Assembly: GCF_947581915.1 (NCBI RefSeq)
Contig: NZ_CANPWG010000008.1
Coordinates: 62,001-126,000 of the forward strand
Direction: 5' to 3'
Source of the DNA: Candidatus Palauibacter scopulicola
GTDB lineage: Bacteria; Gemmatimonadota; Gemmatimonadetes; Palauibacterales; Palauibacteraceae
DNA: 64,000 nt
Position 1 is the stretch's first letter. Each line of letters opens with the position of its first letter. Position numbers and translations under genes: made by a program. Below the pieces are notes generated by a model. It was not told where the DNA came from, did no database searches, and saw only the letters and a list, made by a program, of their open reading frames with translations. Positions 42,393 through 51,223 of the stretch are shown in pieces.

Positions 42393-43490
42393 ATGATCGC
42401 CCCGACCCGCCTCGCGGACTCCGTGCTCGTCGCCATGTCGGGCGGGGTGGACTCCTCGCTCACCGCGGCGCTGCTGGCGCGCGAGGGCCGCCGGATCATC
42501 GGCGTGACGATGAAGACCTTCTGCTACACCGGCAGCGAGGGTCCGACGCGCACCTGCTGCGGCCTCGACGGGATCGCGGACGCCAAGTCCGTCGCCGCCC
42601 AGCTCGACATGCCGCACCACGTGTTCGACGTGGAGGAGGAGTTCACGCGCGACGTGATCGACGACTTCGTGTCGGAGTACGCGGCCGGCCGCACGCCGAT
42701 CCCGTGCGTCCGCTGCAACAGCTTCACGAAGTTCCGCGACCTCCTCGTGCGGGCGGATGCGCTGGACTGCCGCTGGCTCGCGACCGGGCACTACGCGCGC
42801 GTGGTCCGGCCCCGCTCCGGCCCGCCGGAACTCCACCTCGGCGCGGACGACCACAAGGACCAGACGTACTTCCTGTGGGGGATGCCCCGCGAGGCGCTCG
42901 ACCGCCTTCTGCTGCCGGTCGGCGAGCTCACGAAGCCGCAGGTCCGGGCGCAGGCGCGGCGGCTCGGCCTCGACACGGCGGACAAGCCTGAGTCGTTCGA
43001 GATCTGTTTCGTCCCCGACAACGACTACGCCGGGGTGCTGCGCCGGTACCTGCCGGAAGACCACCCCGCCCTCTTGCCCGGCGCCATCCGTTTCGAGGAC
43101 GGCTCGGACGCGGGCGAGCACCCGGGCTACGCGCACTACACGGTGGGGCAGCGCAAGGGGCTCCCGGGTGGCTTTCCCGAGCCGATGTTCGTGCTCGAGA
43201 TCCGCCCGGAGTCGCGCGACGTGATCATCGGGCCGCGGGCCTCGCTGGCGCGCTCGCGCATCGGCGCGCGGGGCGCGAACTGGCTGGCCGAGCCTCCCGC
43301 CCCCGGCGAGCGCCTCGGCGTCCGGATTCGGCATGGGGCGGCGATCGTCGACGCGGAGGTCATCGAGGCGACGCAGACCGGCTTCTCGCTGGAGCTGCCC
43401 ATCCCGCAGTCGGCCATCACGCCGGGACAGAGCGCCGTGCTCTACCGGGACGACCTCGTCCTCGGCGGCGGCATCATCGTCTCGAACTGA
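42393..43490 (+). CDS. mnmA: tRNA-specific 2-thiouridylase MnmA
   Basis: A 365-aa enzyme forming s2U34 in tRNA Lys/Glu/Gln. PP-loop SVLVAMSGGVDSSLTAALL near the start; first catalytic Cys in IPCVRCNSFTKF, second in the GLDTADKPESFEICFV region; DKDQTYF-like DDHKDQTYFL; and HYTVGQRKGLPGG. The frame is open far upstream through the desulfurase gene in the wrong frame; the ATG at 42393 is 11 nt after that gene's stop. Confidence 0.95.
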   Translation: MIAPTRLADSVLVAMSGGVDSSLTAALLAREGRRIIGVTMKTFCYTGSEGPTRTCCGLDGIADAKSVAAQLDMPHHVFDVEEEFTRDVIDDFVSEYAAGRTPIPCVRCNSFTKFRDLLVRADALDCRWLATGHYARVVRPRSGPPELHLGADDHKDQTYFLWGMPREALDRLLLPVGELTKPQVRAQARRLGLDTADKPESFEICFVPDNDYAGVLRRYLPEDHPALLPGAIRFEDGSDAGEHPGYAHYTVGQRKGLPGGFPEPMFVLEIRPESRDVIIGPRASLARSRIGARGANWLAEPPAPGERLGVRIRHGAAIVDAEVIEATQTGFSLELPIPQSAITPGQSAVLYRDDLVLGGGIIVSN

Positions 43491-43535
43491 CGGTCGGCGG
43501 GAGACCGCCGGCGACGTGCCCGCCGGCGCCGCGCG

Positions 43536-44636
43536 TCAGTAGGAGAGGCCCTCCTGTTGCGCGAGGTCCTTCACTTTCTGCAGGCCCTCGCCGGAGAGGT
43601 CGGGCGTCTCCACGACCACCTTGACGAGCTGGTCGCCGCGGTTCTCGCCGCGCCTGATGCCCTGGCCCCGGATCCGGAACGTGGTGCCGCTCTGGGTACC
43701 TGGCGGGATTCTGAGCACGACCCTGTTCCCGCCGATCGTCCTCACCTTCACCTTCGAGCCGAGGATCGCCTGCGCCACGTTGATCGGCACTTCGCAGGCG
43801 AGGTCGAGCCCGTCCCGGGTGAAGAAGCGGTCGGGGTCGACCTGGAACCTGATGATGAGATCGCCCGCGGGGCCGCCACCCGGACCGCGCTCACCCTTGC
43901 CGGAGATGCGGACGCGCGACCCGTTCTCGACTCCCGCGGGCACCTTCACGCTGAGCTTGCGCCGCGTGTTCACCTGGCCGCGCCCGGAGCAACTGGAGCA
44001 CGGCGTCTCCGGCACCATCCCGCGGCGCACGCACACGGGACACGGGCGCCTGACGGAGAACCCGCCCTGCCCGAACGTGACTTCGCCCCGGCCCTCGCAC
44101 TCGGGGCAGCGCTTCAGCGACGTGCCGGGCGCGGCCCCGTCCCCGTCGCACGTCGCGCACTCCTCGTTGATTGGCACCGTGACGGCGACCCGGCCGCCGC
44201 GCGCCGCCGTGCGGAGAGGAACCGTGACCAGATACTCGACGTTGCGGCCCCGCTTCGGCCCCTCTTCCTCCGACTTCGCCTTCTTCCCGAAATCGAAGAT
44301 CGAGGAGAAGATGCCGCCGATGCCGCCCAGGTCGGACAGATCCTCGAACTTGAAGCTTCCCGTCCCACCCGGGGCTCCTCCCGGCTGGCCGGGACCGAAC
44401 GCGCCGAGACCTCCGTACTTCCGCACGCGATCGTACTTGGTACGCTTGTCGGGGTCCGAGAGGACGCCGTGGGCTTCCGACACCTCCTTGAACTTCTCCG
44501 TCGCCTTCGGATCGCCCGCGTTCGCGTCCGGGTGGTGTTCCTTCGCGAGCTTGCGGTAGGCCTTGCGGATCTCGTCCGCGCTCGCGTTCTCGGCGACCCC
44601 GAGAATCTTGTAGTAGTCCTTCGCCTGCGTCGCCAT
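43536..44636 (-). CDS. dnaJ: Chaperone DnaJ
   Basis: A 366-aa type I Hsp40: J domain with [12 protein letters not shown] (HPD), Gly-rich region ([10 protein letters not shown]), four zinc-ribbon motifs [32 protein letters not shown], and C-terminal substrate-binding domains. The third motif departs from CxxCxGxG (RRG). It stimulates DnaK together with GrpE encoded just upstream. dnaK is not in the window. The gene converges on mnmA. Confidence 0.96.
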   Translation of the reverse strand: MATQAKDYYKILGVAENASADEIRKAYRKLAKEHHPDANAGDPKATEKFKEVSEAHGVLSDPDKRTKYDRVRKYGGLGAFGPGQPGGAPGGTGSFKFEDLSDLGGIGGIFSSIFDFGKKAKSEEEGPKRGRNVEYLVTVPLRTAARGGRVAVTVPINEECATCDGDGAAPGTSLKRCPECEGRGEVTFGQGGFSVRRPCPVCVRRGMVPETPCSSCSGRGQVNTRRKLSVKVPAGVENGSRVRISGKGERGPGGGPAGDLIIRFQVDPDRFFTRDGLDLACEVPINVAQAILGSKVKVRTIGGNRVVLRIPPGTQSGTTFRIRGQGIRRGENRGDQLVKVVVETPDLSGEGLQKVKDLAQQEGLSY

Positions 44637-44640
44637 CGGA

Positions 44641-45288
44641 TCAGGAAGCTTCGGCTTCGTGGCGGTAGACGGTGACGCGCGCGGGGCGGAGCAGCCGGTC
44701 GCCGAGCCGGTATCCGATGAGGACGACCTGCGACACGAGTTCGTCCTGCTCCGGGTCGTGGGTCGGGGTCATCATGAGCGCGTCGTGGAGGTTGGGGTCG
44801 AAGCGCTCCCCCACGGGGTCCACCGGCTCCACTCCGGCGTCGGAGAGGACCTTCGCGAACTTCCGAGCCACCAGCCCGATCCCTTCGTGCAACGCCTCCG
44901 TCGTCGTGCCTTCGAGTGGCGTCCCGGCCACGCGCTGCAGGTCGTCCACCAGTTCGAGCAGCTTGCCGGCGAGGTCCGCGCGCGCCCGCTCTCCCGCGTC
45001 CCCCAGCTCGCGTCTCGTCCGGCGCCGGAAGTTGTCGAACTCCGCCGCAAGCCGGAGGTGGCGGTCCTGCAGCGCCGCGAGTTCGCCCTCGGGCCCGGGA
45101 TCATCGCCGGACTCCGGCGGGCGGACTTCGTCTACGTGCCCGGGCGTCTCCGAAGCATCCTCGGGCGCGTCCCGGCCGGCCGCGTCAGCGGAGGCCTCCG
45201 ATGCGGCATCTTCCGGCGCGGCATCTTCCGGAGCGACATCCTCGGGCGCCGCGCTCTTCATTTCCTGCTCCAGGTCCTTCGTTCCCAT
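44641..45288 (-). CDS. grpE: Nucleotide exchange factor GrpE
   Basis: A 215-aa DnaK exchange factor. After an acidic, repetitive N-terminus ([18 protein letters not shown], tandem-like) a long helix ([25 protein letters not shown]) leads to the GrpE head: [37 protein letters not shown]. The grpE-dnaJ order is common. The repetitive lead is about 60 residues, longer than usual. Confidence 0.94.
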   Translation of the reverse strand: MGTKDLEQEMKSAAPEDVAPEDAAPEDAASEASADAAGRDAPEDASETPGHVDEVRPPESGDDPGPEGELAALQDRHLRLAAEFDNFRRRTRRELGDAGERARADLAGKLLELVDDLQRVAGTPLEGTTTEALHEGIGLVARKFAKVLSDAGVEPVDPVGERFDPNLHDALMMTPTHDPEQDELVSQVVLIGYRLGDRLLRPARVTVYRHEAEAS

Positions 45289-45310
45289 CGAATATCCTCG
45301 AGTATGCTCG

Positions 45311-45775
45311 TCAAAGCCGTGAATTCAGCCAGCGCATCGCTTCGAGCGCGGCCGCTTCCCGGATCTCGTCCCGGTTCCCCCCGAAGCGGTGGCGCCGCGC
45401 GTCGCGAGAGGGGCCGTCGTGGGCGATCCACACCGTGCCCACGGGCTTGTCGGCGGTTCCGCCCGAGGGCCCGGCGATCCCCGTGACGGCGATGGACCAG
45501 GTGCTCTCCGCCACGCGCCGCGCCCCGGCCGCCATCTCCTCCGCCACCGTCCGCGAGACGGCGCCGTGCCGGCGGAGCGACGCCTGCGACACCTTCAGCA
45601 ACGCCCGCTTGGCGGCGTCATCGTAGCTTATCAGCCCACCCCACAAAACCTCCGAAGCCCCGGGTACGGCGGTGAGGGCGGCGCCGATCAGGCCGCCCGT
45701 GCAACTCTCGGCGAGCACGAGGGTGTGACCCCTCTCCCGCAGGCTTTCGATGAGCGCCGAGGCGGCCTCGAACAG
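45311..45775 (-). CDS. CinA C-terminal-type nicotinamide-nucleotide amidase (non-canonical start)
   Basis: The PncC/CinA-C domain is clear: LAESCTGGLIG, GGLISYDDAAKRALL, HGAVSRTVAEEMAAGA, VTGIAGPSGG and KPVGTVWIA. It converts NMN to NaMN. The first canonical start in frame is GTG at 45718, but that sits inside the first conserved block and drops the family's N-terminal helix. Upstream the frame reads FEAASALIESLRERGHTL before VLAESC, with a CTG at 45775 just before it and an ATT at 45796 that overlaps the pgsA stop. I list the CTG start as most probable. Gene is coupled to pgsA. Confidence 0.8.
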   Translation of the reverse strand: MFEAASALIESLRERGHTLVLAESCTGGLIGAALTAVPGASEVLWGGLISYDDAAKRALLKVSQASLRRHGAVSRTVAEEMAAGARRVAESTWSIAVTGIAGPSGGTADKPVGTVWIAHDGPSRDARRHRFGGNRDEIREAAALEAMRWLNSRL

Positions 45776-45788
45776 CGCCGGACCGCGC

Positions 45789-46418
45789 TTACGAATGGCG
45801 CCCCGCCATGACGCGCGAGAACATGCCCAGGTAGGTCACGGCGGAGGCCAGGGTGAGCAGCACGGCGAGGGTGAGAAAGGTCGTCGTGAACCAGCCGTGG
45901 AACGCGGAGAACGCCTCCCACGCCCAGCCGCCGGGGGCCACGAAGCCGGGGGTCAGGAACGCAACCCAGAGAATCGCGGAGCCGATGAAGATGTTCTGCG
46001 CGAGCGCCTTCCTCTTGCCCAGGATCTGCGCCGCGACGATCCGGCCGCGCCGCGCGGCGAACGACCGGAGCAGCGTGATCAGCGCTTCGCGCCCCAGGAA
46101 GATGAGGATGGCCCAGAGCGGAATGACGTGGAACACAGGGAGGGAGGGGGTTCCCGCCTGCCCGAGATTGATGCTGTAGACGGGGATGAGGGCGGCGACG
46201 AGCAGCAGCTTGTCGGCCAGCGGGTCGATCATCTTGCCGAAGGTCGTGACCTCGCCGCGGGCCCGGGCCAGGTGTCCGTCCCACAGGTCCGAGAGCGCGG
46301 CGACGACGAAGACGACGAACGCGACCATGCGGGGCGTCGGCCGGGGCTGCAGGAGCAGCGCCGTCACGACGGGGGCCGCGAGGATCCTGCCCGTGGTAAT
46401 CGCGTTCGGGAGATTCAG
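45789..46418 (-). CDS. pgsA: CDP-alcohol phosphatidyltransferase, PgsA-type (CTG start)
   Basis: A 209-aa membrane protein making phosphatidylglycerophosphate from CDP-diacylglycerol and glycerol-3-phosphate. The signature is DLWDGHLARARGEVTTFGKMIDPLADK (D-x2-DG-x2-AR-x8-G-x3-D-x3-D, split here at DLWDGHLARARG and GKMIDPLADK), and GREALITLLRSFAA follows. The family start MNLPN(A/L)(I/L)T corresponds to CTG AAT CTC at 46418. No ATG, GTG or TTG lies near it in frame. The CTG overlaps the stop of the upstream gene as CTGA and has GGAGGGCGGAG just upstream. Confidence 0.9.
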   Translation of the reverse strand: MNLPNAITTGRILAAPVVTALLLQPRPTPRMVAFVVFVVAALSDLWDGHLARARGEVTTFGKMIDPLADKLLLVAALIPVYSINLGQAGTPSLPVFHVIPLWAILIFLGREALITLLRSFAARRGRIVAAQILGKRKALAQNIFIGSAILWVAFLTPGFVAPGGWAWEAFSAFHGWFTTTFLTLAVLLTLASAVTYLGMFSRVMAGRHS

Positions 46419-46768
46419 TGTGGGTCTCCGCCCTCTAGCTTGTTTTCGTCGCCCGCGAGCACGCTCTCGAGACTCTCCAGGACCGCCATCGCGCGCTTGC
46501 GAAGGAGCGGCCGCTCCTCCCATGCCAGATAATCTCTCAGCAGCGGCAGATCGTCTACCGATGGGTGCGATTTCAGGTATCCGAGCGCCGCCAGGCGCCG
46601 GAGCGGATGCGGACTGAACAGTTCGCGCCGGTGGCGCCGCATCTGGTCTCGCGCGAGATAAATCCCGAGACCGACGGCCGCGGCGGCGCCGAGCAGGGCC
46701 GCAGCCGCGATCTTCCAACCCGTCGCGGAACGGCGGTCCGCGTCCTCGTATTCGATTCGAGTCGTCAT
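46415..46768 (-). CDS. Small membrane-anchored HEAT-repeat-like protein
   Basis: A 117-aa protein with a charged N-terminus, one transmembrane helix (about 19-40, AAAALLGAAAAVGLGIYL) and a helical C-terminal part (LRRLAALGYLKSHPSVDDLPLLRDYL and RKRAMAVLESLE) that looks like two HEAT-type helices. I recognise no family. Its stop overlaps the pgsA start. Confidence 0.55.
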   Translation of the reverse strand: MTTRIEYEDADRRSATGWKIAAAALLGAAAAVGLGIYLARDQMRRHRRELFSPHPLRRLAALGYLKSHPSVDDLPLLRDYLAWEERPLLRKRAMAVLESLESVLAGDENKLEGGDPH

Positions 46769-46775
46769 CGGTTCC

Positions 46776-47363
46776 CTACATCTCCCGTCGGCCAGCGAAG
46801 GCTTCGGCGATCGTCACCCCATCGGCGTACTCCAGGTCCCCCCCCACGGGCAGCCCGCGGGCGAGCCGCGTGACCGTGACGTCGGCGGCCGAGGCGAGCA
46901 GGCGCTGCAGGTACGTCGCCGTCGCCTCACCCTCGACGCTCGCGTTCGTCGCGATGATCACCTCCCGGACCGGCGTGTCGAGACGCCGCAGCAGGGCCCG
47001 GATGTTCAGGTCTTCGGGGCCTACCCCGTCGAGAGGGGACAACCGTCCGCCAAGTACATGATACAGGCCTCCGAAGTTCCCCGAATTCTCGATCGCCGGG
47101 ATGTCCGAGGCTTCCTCCACGACGCACACCTGTCCCGGATCGCGCCTCGGACTGCGGCAGTACTCGCACGGCTCCATGTCGCTGAGGTTGCCGCAGTCGC
47201 CGCACACGCGGACCTCCGCCGCGACCCGTTCGATGGCCCGCGCCAGCCGCCGGGCATCGTCCTTCGAACTCTTGAGAAGGTGATAGGTCAGCCGCCGCGC
47301 GGTCTTGCGGCCGATCCCCGGGAGCCGGCCGAGTTCGCCCACGAGCGCTTCGATCGCGTTCAC
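46776..47363 (-). CDS. recR: Recombination protein RecR
   Basis: A 195-aa RecFOR-pathway protein: helix-hairpin-helix (GRLPGIGRKTARRL), C4 zinc finger (CGDCGNLSDMEPCEYC), TOPRIM (VCVVEEASDIPAIE) and C-terminal Walker-B-like region with ATNASVEGEATATYL and VTRLARGLPVGGDLEYAD. GTG start; it is coupled to ybaB (GTGA overlap). The dnaX-ybaB-recR order is the classic one. Confidence 0.96.
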   Translation of the reverse strand: MNAIEALVGELGRLPGIGRKTARRLTYHLLKSSKDDARRLARAIERVAAEVRVCGDCGNLSDMEPCEYCRSPRRDPGQVCVVEEASDIPAIENSGNFGGLYHVLGGRLSPLDGVGPEDLNIRALLRRLDTPVREVIIATNASVEGEATATYLQRLLASAADVTVTRLARGLPVGGDLEYADGVTIAEAFAGRREM

Positions 47364-47695
47364 GGACGGCCGAGGAAATTACCCAGACCCGGCAGGGGCA
47401 GGCCTCCCGCCGCCTGGCGCATCTCGCTCTCCATGCGGTCCTTCGCCCGCTGCTGCGCCGCGGAGGCCGCGGCGACGATGAGGTCCTCGAGCATCTCGAC
47501 CTCTTGCGGGTCCACCGCGGAGGGGTCGATGGAGACGCCCTTGATGTTGCCCTGGCCGTCCACCGTCACTTCGACCATCCCGCCGCCCGAAGCCGCCGTC
47601 ATCGTCTCACGCTCGAGCTTCTCCTGCATTTCGCTCATGCGCGACTGCATCTGTTGACTGAGCTGAATCAACTGCTGGATGTTCACGCCGTCCAC
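47360..47695 (-). CDS. YbaB/EbfC-family nucleoid-associated protein
   Basis: A 111-aa DNA-binding protein: MQSRMSEMQEKLE helical start, GGGMVEVTVDGQGNIKGVSIDPSAV central strands, and a helical C-terminus. Located between dnaX and recR, as in most bacteria. Confidence 0.94.
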   Translation of the reverse strand: MDGVNIQQLIQLSQQMQSRMSEMQEKLERETMTAASGGGMVEVTVDGQGNIKGVSIDPSAVDPQEVEMLEDLIVAAASAAQQRAKDRMESEMRQAAGGLPLPGLGNFLGRP

Positions 47696-47705
47696 TCGGT
47701 TTCTC

Positions 47706-49442
47706 CTACTCCTTCAGGGTGAGGTCGAGTTCCTTGACGGCTTCCCGGAGCTGCGGGTTTCCGTCCATCAATCGTTCGACCCGCGACCGGGCCGCTTCCC
47801 CGGCGGTCATGCGGCCGCCGTTGTGGTCGACGATCGTGAACTTCACGGTCGGCAGCCCAAGGCGTTCCGCGAGATTCGCGCGCAGGGGGCCGGAACGCGA
47901 CTCGTCCTTGAACAGTTTCTCCAGTTCCTCCCGCAGCCCGGCCTGTACGCGGAGCCGGACCTCGTCATCCACGAGACCGTCGACCTCCGTGCCGTGCAGG
48001 GCCAGACCGGACATTCCACCCAGCCCCGTCACCTCGGCGACCGCCCCGGCCCACGCGTCGCGAACCCGGGACGCGGGCGCCGAGCCGGTGCGGCCTTCCG
48101 CGACGGGCTCCGGGGCCGGGGCGGGCGCAGGGGCCGGGGCCTCCTCCGCCTCGGCCGCGGGGGGCTGAGGGGGCGTCGGCGGCGGGGACCGGTCGGCGGG
48201 CGCGGGCGGCGAAGGACGCTTCTCGCGCGGACGCCGGGCCTGCTCCGGCGCTCGCCTGCGCGGTGCGGGCTCGCCGGCAGGGGCGCCGAGGGCGGCCAGG
48301 AGTTCCTCGAGTTCGACCGTCGATTCCATGCGGACGAGACGGAGCAGCAGCACCTCGAGCTGGATGCGCGGCTGCGAGGACCGGTGGAGCATGCCGGAGG
48401 CCTCGAACTCGCTGAGCGCAGCCAGCATCCTGAGCAGGTCGGCGGGAACCAGGGCCCCGGCGGCGGCGAGGAACCGCTCGCGCGACTCGGGCAGGAGTTC
48501 GACCGCCTCGGCGGCCGGATCGAGCCTCAGCACGAGGAGGGTCCGCAGCGCGTCGCCGAGTCCGCGCAGGAACTCCGCGGGGTCGTGCCCATCGTCGAGC
48601 AGGGCCTGAACGAAGGCGAACACGCCCGCTCGATCCCCGTTCGCCGCGATCTCGAAGAAGGCGAGATATCGATCTTCGTCAACGAGCCCGAGCATGCGGC
48701 GGACATCGACGAGTTCGACCGCGTCTCCCCGGAAAGAGAGCACCTGGTCGAGGGATGAGAGTGCGTCGCGGACGCCGCCTTCGGCCCGGCGCGCGATCGC
48801 CCGCAGCGCCCCCGGCTCGGCCGGGATGCCCTCCGCATCGAGCACCGTCTCCATGCGGCTCGCGATGTCCTGCACGGAGACCCGCCGGAAGTCGAATCGC
48901 TGGCACCGCGACATGACGGGAGCCGCGCCGCGCTCGATCTTCTGCGGCTCAGTGGTGGCGAAGGCGAAGATCACGCGGGGCGGCGGCTCCTCGAGGATCT
49001 TCAGGAGCGCGTTCCACGCGTCGCGCGTGAGCATGTGCGCTTCGTCGAGGATGTAGATCTTGTAGCGCTCCTCGCTCGTGGGGGCGTACGCGGCCCGGCG
49101 GCGGAGGTCCCGCGCATCCTCGACGCCCCGGTGGCTCGCCGCGTCGATTTCCACTACGTCGAGCGAGGCGCCTCCGGACCAGATCCGCTCGCACGAGGGA
49201 CACGTGCCGCATGGTTCGCCGTCCGAGCGGTCGGGGCAGTTCAGGGCCATCGCGAGGATGCGTGCGGTCGTCGTCTTCCCGACCCCGCGGGGACCGCAGA
49301 AGAGATACGCGTGGCCAACCCGCCCGGACTCGATCGCGGCCTTAAGCGTGGGCGCGATGTGGTCCTGTCCGATCAGCTCCGAGAAACCTCGGGGCCGGTA
49401 GGTTCTGGCCAGCGCGGTGCGGTACAAGGGCTCGTGAGCCAT
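47706..49442 (-). CDS. dnaX: DNA polymerase III subunit gamma/tau
   Basis: A 578-aa clamp-loader ATPase. Walker A FCGPRGVGKTTTARI, zinc module CPDRSDGEPCGTCPSC, Walker B YILDEAHML, and SRC motif (MSRCQRFDFR). Domain III is followed by a Pro/Ala-rich linker (PEPVAEGRTG etc., about residues 380-460) and a tau-like C-terminal domain. I chose ATG at 49442 (MAHEPLYRTALARTYRP); the longer frame to 49529 adds a basic, unconserved lead. Confidence 0.95.
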   Translation of the reverse strand: MAHEPLYRTALARTYRPRGFSELIGQDHIAPTLKAAIESGRVGHAYLFCGPRGVGKTTTARILAMALNCPDRSDGEPCGTCPSCERIWSGGASLDVVEIDAASHRGVEDARDLRRRAAYAPTSEERYKIYILDEAHMLTRDAWNALLKILEEPPPRVIFAFATTEPQKIERGAAPVMSRCQRFDFRRVSVQDIASRMETVLDAEGIPAEPGALRAIARRAEGGVRDALSSLDQVLSFRGDAVELVDVRRMLGLVDEDRYLAFFEIAANGDRAGVFAFVQALLDDGHDPAEFLRGLGDALRTLLVLRLDPAAEAVELLPESRERFLAAAGALVPADLLRMLAALSEFEASGMLHRSSQPRIQLEVLLLRLVRMESTVELEELLAALGAPAGEPAPRRRAPEQARRPREKRPSPPAPADRSPPPTPPQPPAAEAEEAPAPAPAPAPEPVAEGRTGSAPASRVRDAWAGAVAEVTGLGGMSGLALHGTEVDGLVDDEVRLRVQAGLREELEKLFKDESRSGPLRANLAERLGLPTVKFTIVDHNGGRMTAGEAARSRVERLMDGNPQLREAVKELDLTLKE

Positions 49443-49538
49443 CTGGGTCGGCCGGGTCACCGTCCCGGCCGGCTTGGACTCCTTCGGGTCTGAGGGCGAC
49501 CGCGCCCCGCGACGCGGGGACGCCGACATCGGGCGAAC

Positions 49539-49637
49539 GACCCCAGGCGGGCCGTGGCGACCGTCACACGCTTACCGCTGCTACCTTCACGGTCCTGACG
49601 GGATTTGCGCGCTCCGGCCCCACGGGCCTGGGGCACC
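49539..49637 (-). ncRNA. ffs: Bacterial signal recognition particle RNA (4.5S-type)
   Basis: On the minus strand GGTGCCCCAGGC at the 5' end pairs with GCCTGGGGTC at the 3' end. The apex carries the SRP signature GTCAGGACC, a GTGAA loop, GGTAGCAGCGG and TAAG; the AGCAGCGG internal loop side binds Ffh. In most species the apical tetraloop is GGAA; here it is GTGAA between the CC and GG pairs. About 99 nt; a TAAGAT -10-like box lies just upstream (around 49639-49648). It works with Ffh to target nascent membrane proteins. Confidence 0.85.
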
Positions 49638-49679
49638 GTTATCTTATCGGCCGACCGGGGCAGCGGCCAGAAAAAACCC

Positions 49680-50021
49680 TCATGCATCCTCGCCGTAGAA
49701 GGCCTCCGGGATGTGCCGGACCCGGCACCCTCCGCGGTGATCGACCTCTACCGCCACGACGTCGAAGCGGGCCTCCGCGGCGGCGCCGGGATGCCGGCTG
49801 AGCCATGCTCCGGCCGCGCGGCGGATTCTTCGCCGCTGGGCACGGGAGAGCGCCTCCTCGGGCGCCTGCACGCCGGGGCGGCGGGTCTTTACTTCGACGA
49901 AGGCCACCGTATCCCCGATCCGGACGACCAGATCGATCTCCAGCCGCCCGACGCGCCAGTTGCGCTCGAGAATCTCGTACCCCTCATCCGCCAGGTGACG
50001 CGCGGCGATTCGCTCGCCCAG
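49680..50021 (-). CDS. YraN/UPF0102-family protein (probable CTG start)
   Basis: A 113-aa restriction-endonuclease-fold protein: GERIAARHLADEGYEIL, ERNWRVGRLEIDLVV (the E-I-D motif) and FVEVKTRRPG. The first canonical start is GTG at 49907, inside the fold (AFVEVKTR), which would lose the conserved first half. The frame continues upstream without stop and a CTG at 50021 precedes GERIAARH, the usual family start region; earlier alternatives in the frame are only ACG or GTC. Function of YraN is unknown; PD-(D/E)XK-type core. Confidence 0.8.
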   Translation of the reverse strand: MGERIAARHLADEGYEILERNWRVGRLEIDLVVRIGDTVAFVEVKTRRPGVQAPEEALSRAQRRRIRRAAGAWLSRHPGAAAEARFDVVAVEVDHRGGCRVRHIPEAFYGEDA

Positions 50022-50067
50022 GCTGCCGAGGCCGCTCTTCGTCGCGGCCCGGACGCGCCGGGTCCGG

Positions 50068-51111
50068 TCAGCCGTGGGCGGGGACGCGGGCGCGCGCGAT
50101 CCGGCGGCCGATGGCGTTGGCGATGGCGTGAAGCTCGACCATCAGCGCATCGAACTGCTCGAACGTGAGAGACTGTTGGCCATCCGACGCCGCCGTCGGG
50201 GGATCGGGATGGACCTCGAGGATGAGCGCGTCCGCTCCGGCCGCCACCGCGGCCCGCGCCATCGGTCCGACCTTCGATCGGGCCCCCGTGCCGTGGCTGG
50301 GGTCCGCCACGACCGGGAGGTGAGACAGCTCGTGGATCGTCACGATGGCGGTGAGGTCGAAGAGGTTCCGCGCGTGTGTGTCGAAGTTGCGGACGCCGCG
50401 CTCGCACAGCATCACGCGTGATTCGCCCTCGGCGACGACATACTCCGCGGCGAGCAGCAACTCCTTGATCGTCGCGGAGAGCCCGCGCTTGAGGAGCACC
50501 GGTTTGCCGGCCCGGCCCGCCGCGCGCAGCAGGGAGTAGTTCTGCATGTTCCGCGCGCCGATCTGGATGACGTCGGTGTATTCGGCGACGAGGCCCATGC
50601 TCTCCGTGTCCAGCGCCTCGGTGACGATCGCGAGGCCGGTCTCCTCCCGCGCGCGCGCGAGCAACTGCAACCCCTCTTCCCCCAACCCCTGGAAGGAGTA
50701 GGGCGAGGTCCGCGGCTTGAAGGCGCCACCGCGCAGCACGGTCGCCCCGGCTTCCGCGACCCGGTGCGCGGTCTCCAGGATCTGTTCGCGCGATTCCACG
50801 GAGCACGGGCCGGCCATGACGACGACGTCCTTCTCCCCGACCCGCACGCCGTTGGACAGGTCGATGATCGTGTCTTCGGGCCACCATTCCCGGCTCACCT
50901 GCTTGTAGGGCGGCGACACGTGAATGACGCGGAGCACACCCTCGATTCCCACGAGCCGGCTTTCCTCGACGCGTCCATCGTTGCCGACCAGGCCCACGGT
51001 CGTGCGCTGGGCGCCCGGCATGGGCCGAGCGCGGTATCCCATGTCCTCGATCGCGCGGACCACGTCCCGGACCTGCCCGTCCGTGGCGCCGTGCTTCATG
51101 ACCACCAGCAT
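50068..51111 (-). CDS. aroF: 3-deoxy-7-phosphoheptulonate synthase (DAHP synthase, type I-beta)
   Basis: A 347-aa enzyme condensing PEP and erythrose-4-phosphate, first step of aromatic synthesis. An N-terminal ferredoxin-like regulatory domain ([18 protein letters not shown]) of about 70 residues precedes the TIM barrel with [71 protein letters not shown] and [16 protein letters not shown]. This layout is the I-beta (AroF/AroG-FL) type that is often feedback-controlled via the N-terminal domain. Confidence 0.95.
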   Translation of the reverse strand: MLVVMKHGATDGQVRDVVRAIEDMGYRARPMPGAQRTTVGLVGNDGRVEESRLVGIEGVLRVIHVSPPYKQVSREWWPEDTIIDLSNGVRVGEKDVVVMAGPCSVESREQILETAHRVAEAGATVLRGGAFKPRTSPYSFQGLGEEGLQLLARAREETGLAIVTEALDTESMGLVAEYTDVIQIGARNMQNYSLLRAAGRAGKPVLLKRGLSATIKELLLAAEYVVAEGESRVMLCERGVRNFDTHARNLFDLTAIVTIHELSHLPVVADPSHGTGARSKVGPMARAAVAAGADALILEVHPDPPTAASDGQQSLTFEQFDALMVELHAIANAIGRRIARARVPAHG

Positions 51112-51223
51112 CGTTCCCCCCGTGGGTGACGTTCGCCCGTCGTGCGCGCGCGCGGCGCGGCAGGGCCGTGAACCTCCGGCCCGCTCCGCGCGGCGCCGGC
51201 AGGAGCAGGATACTCCACTGGTG

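Noticed and set aside
43491-43535. Terminator between mnmA and dnaJ
   Set aside because: GCCGGCG/CGCCGGC can pair, but there is no T-run on either strand, so I cannot support a rho-independent terminator.
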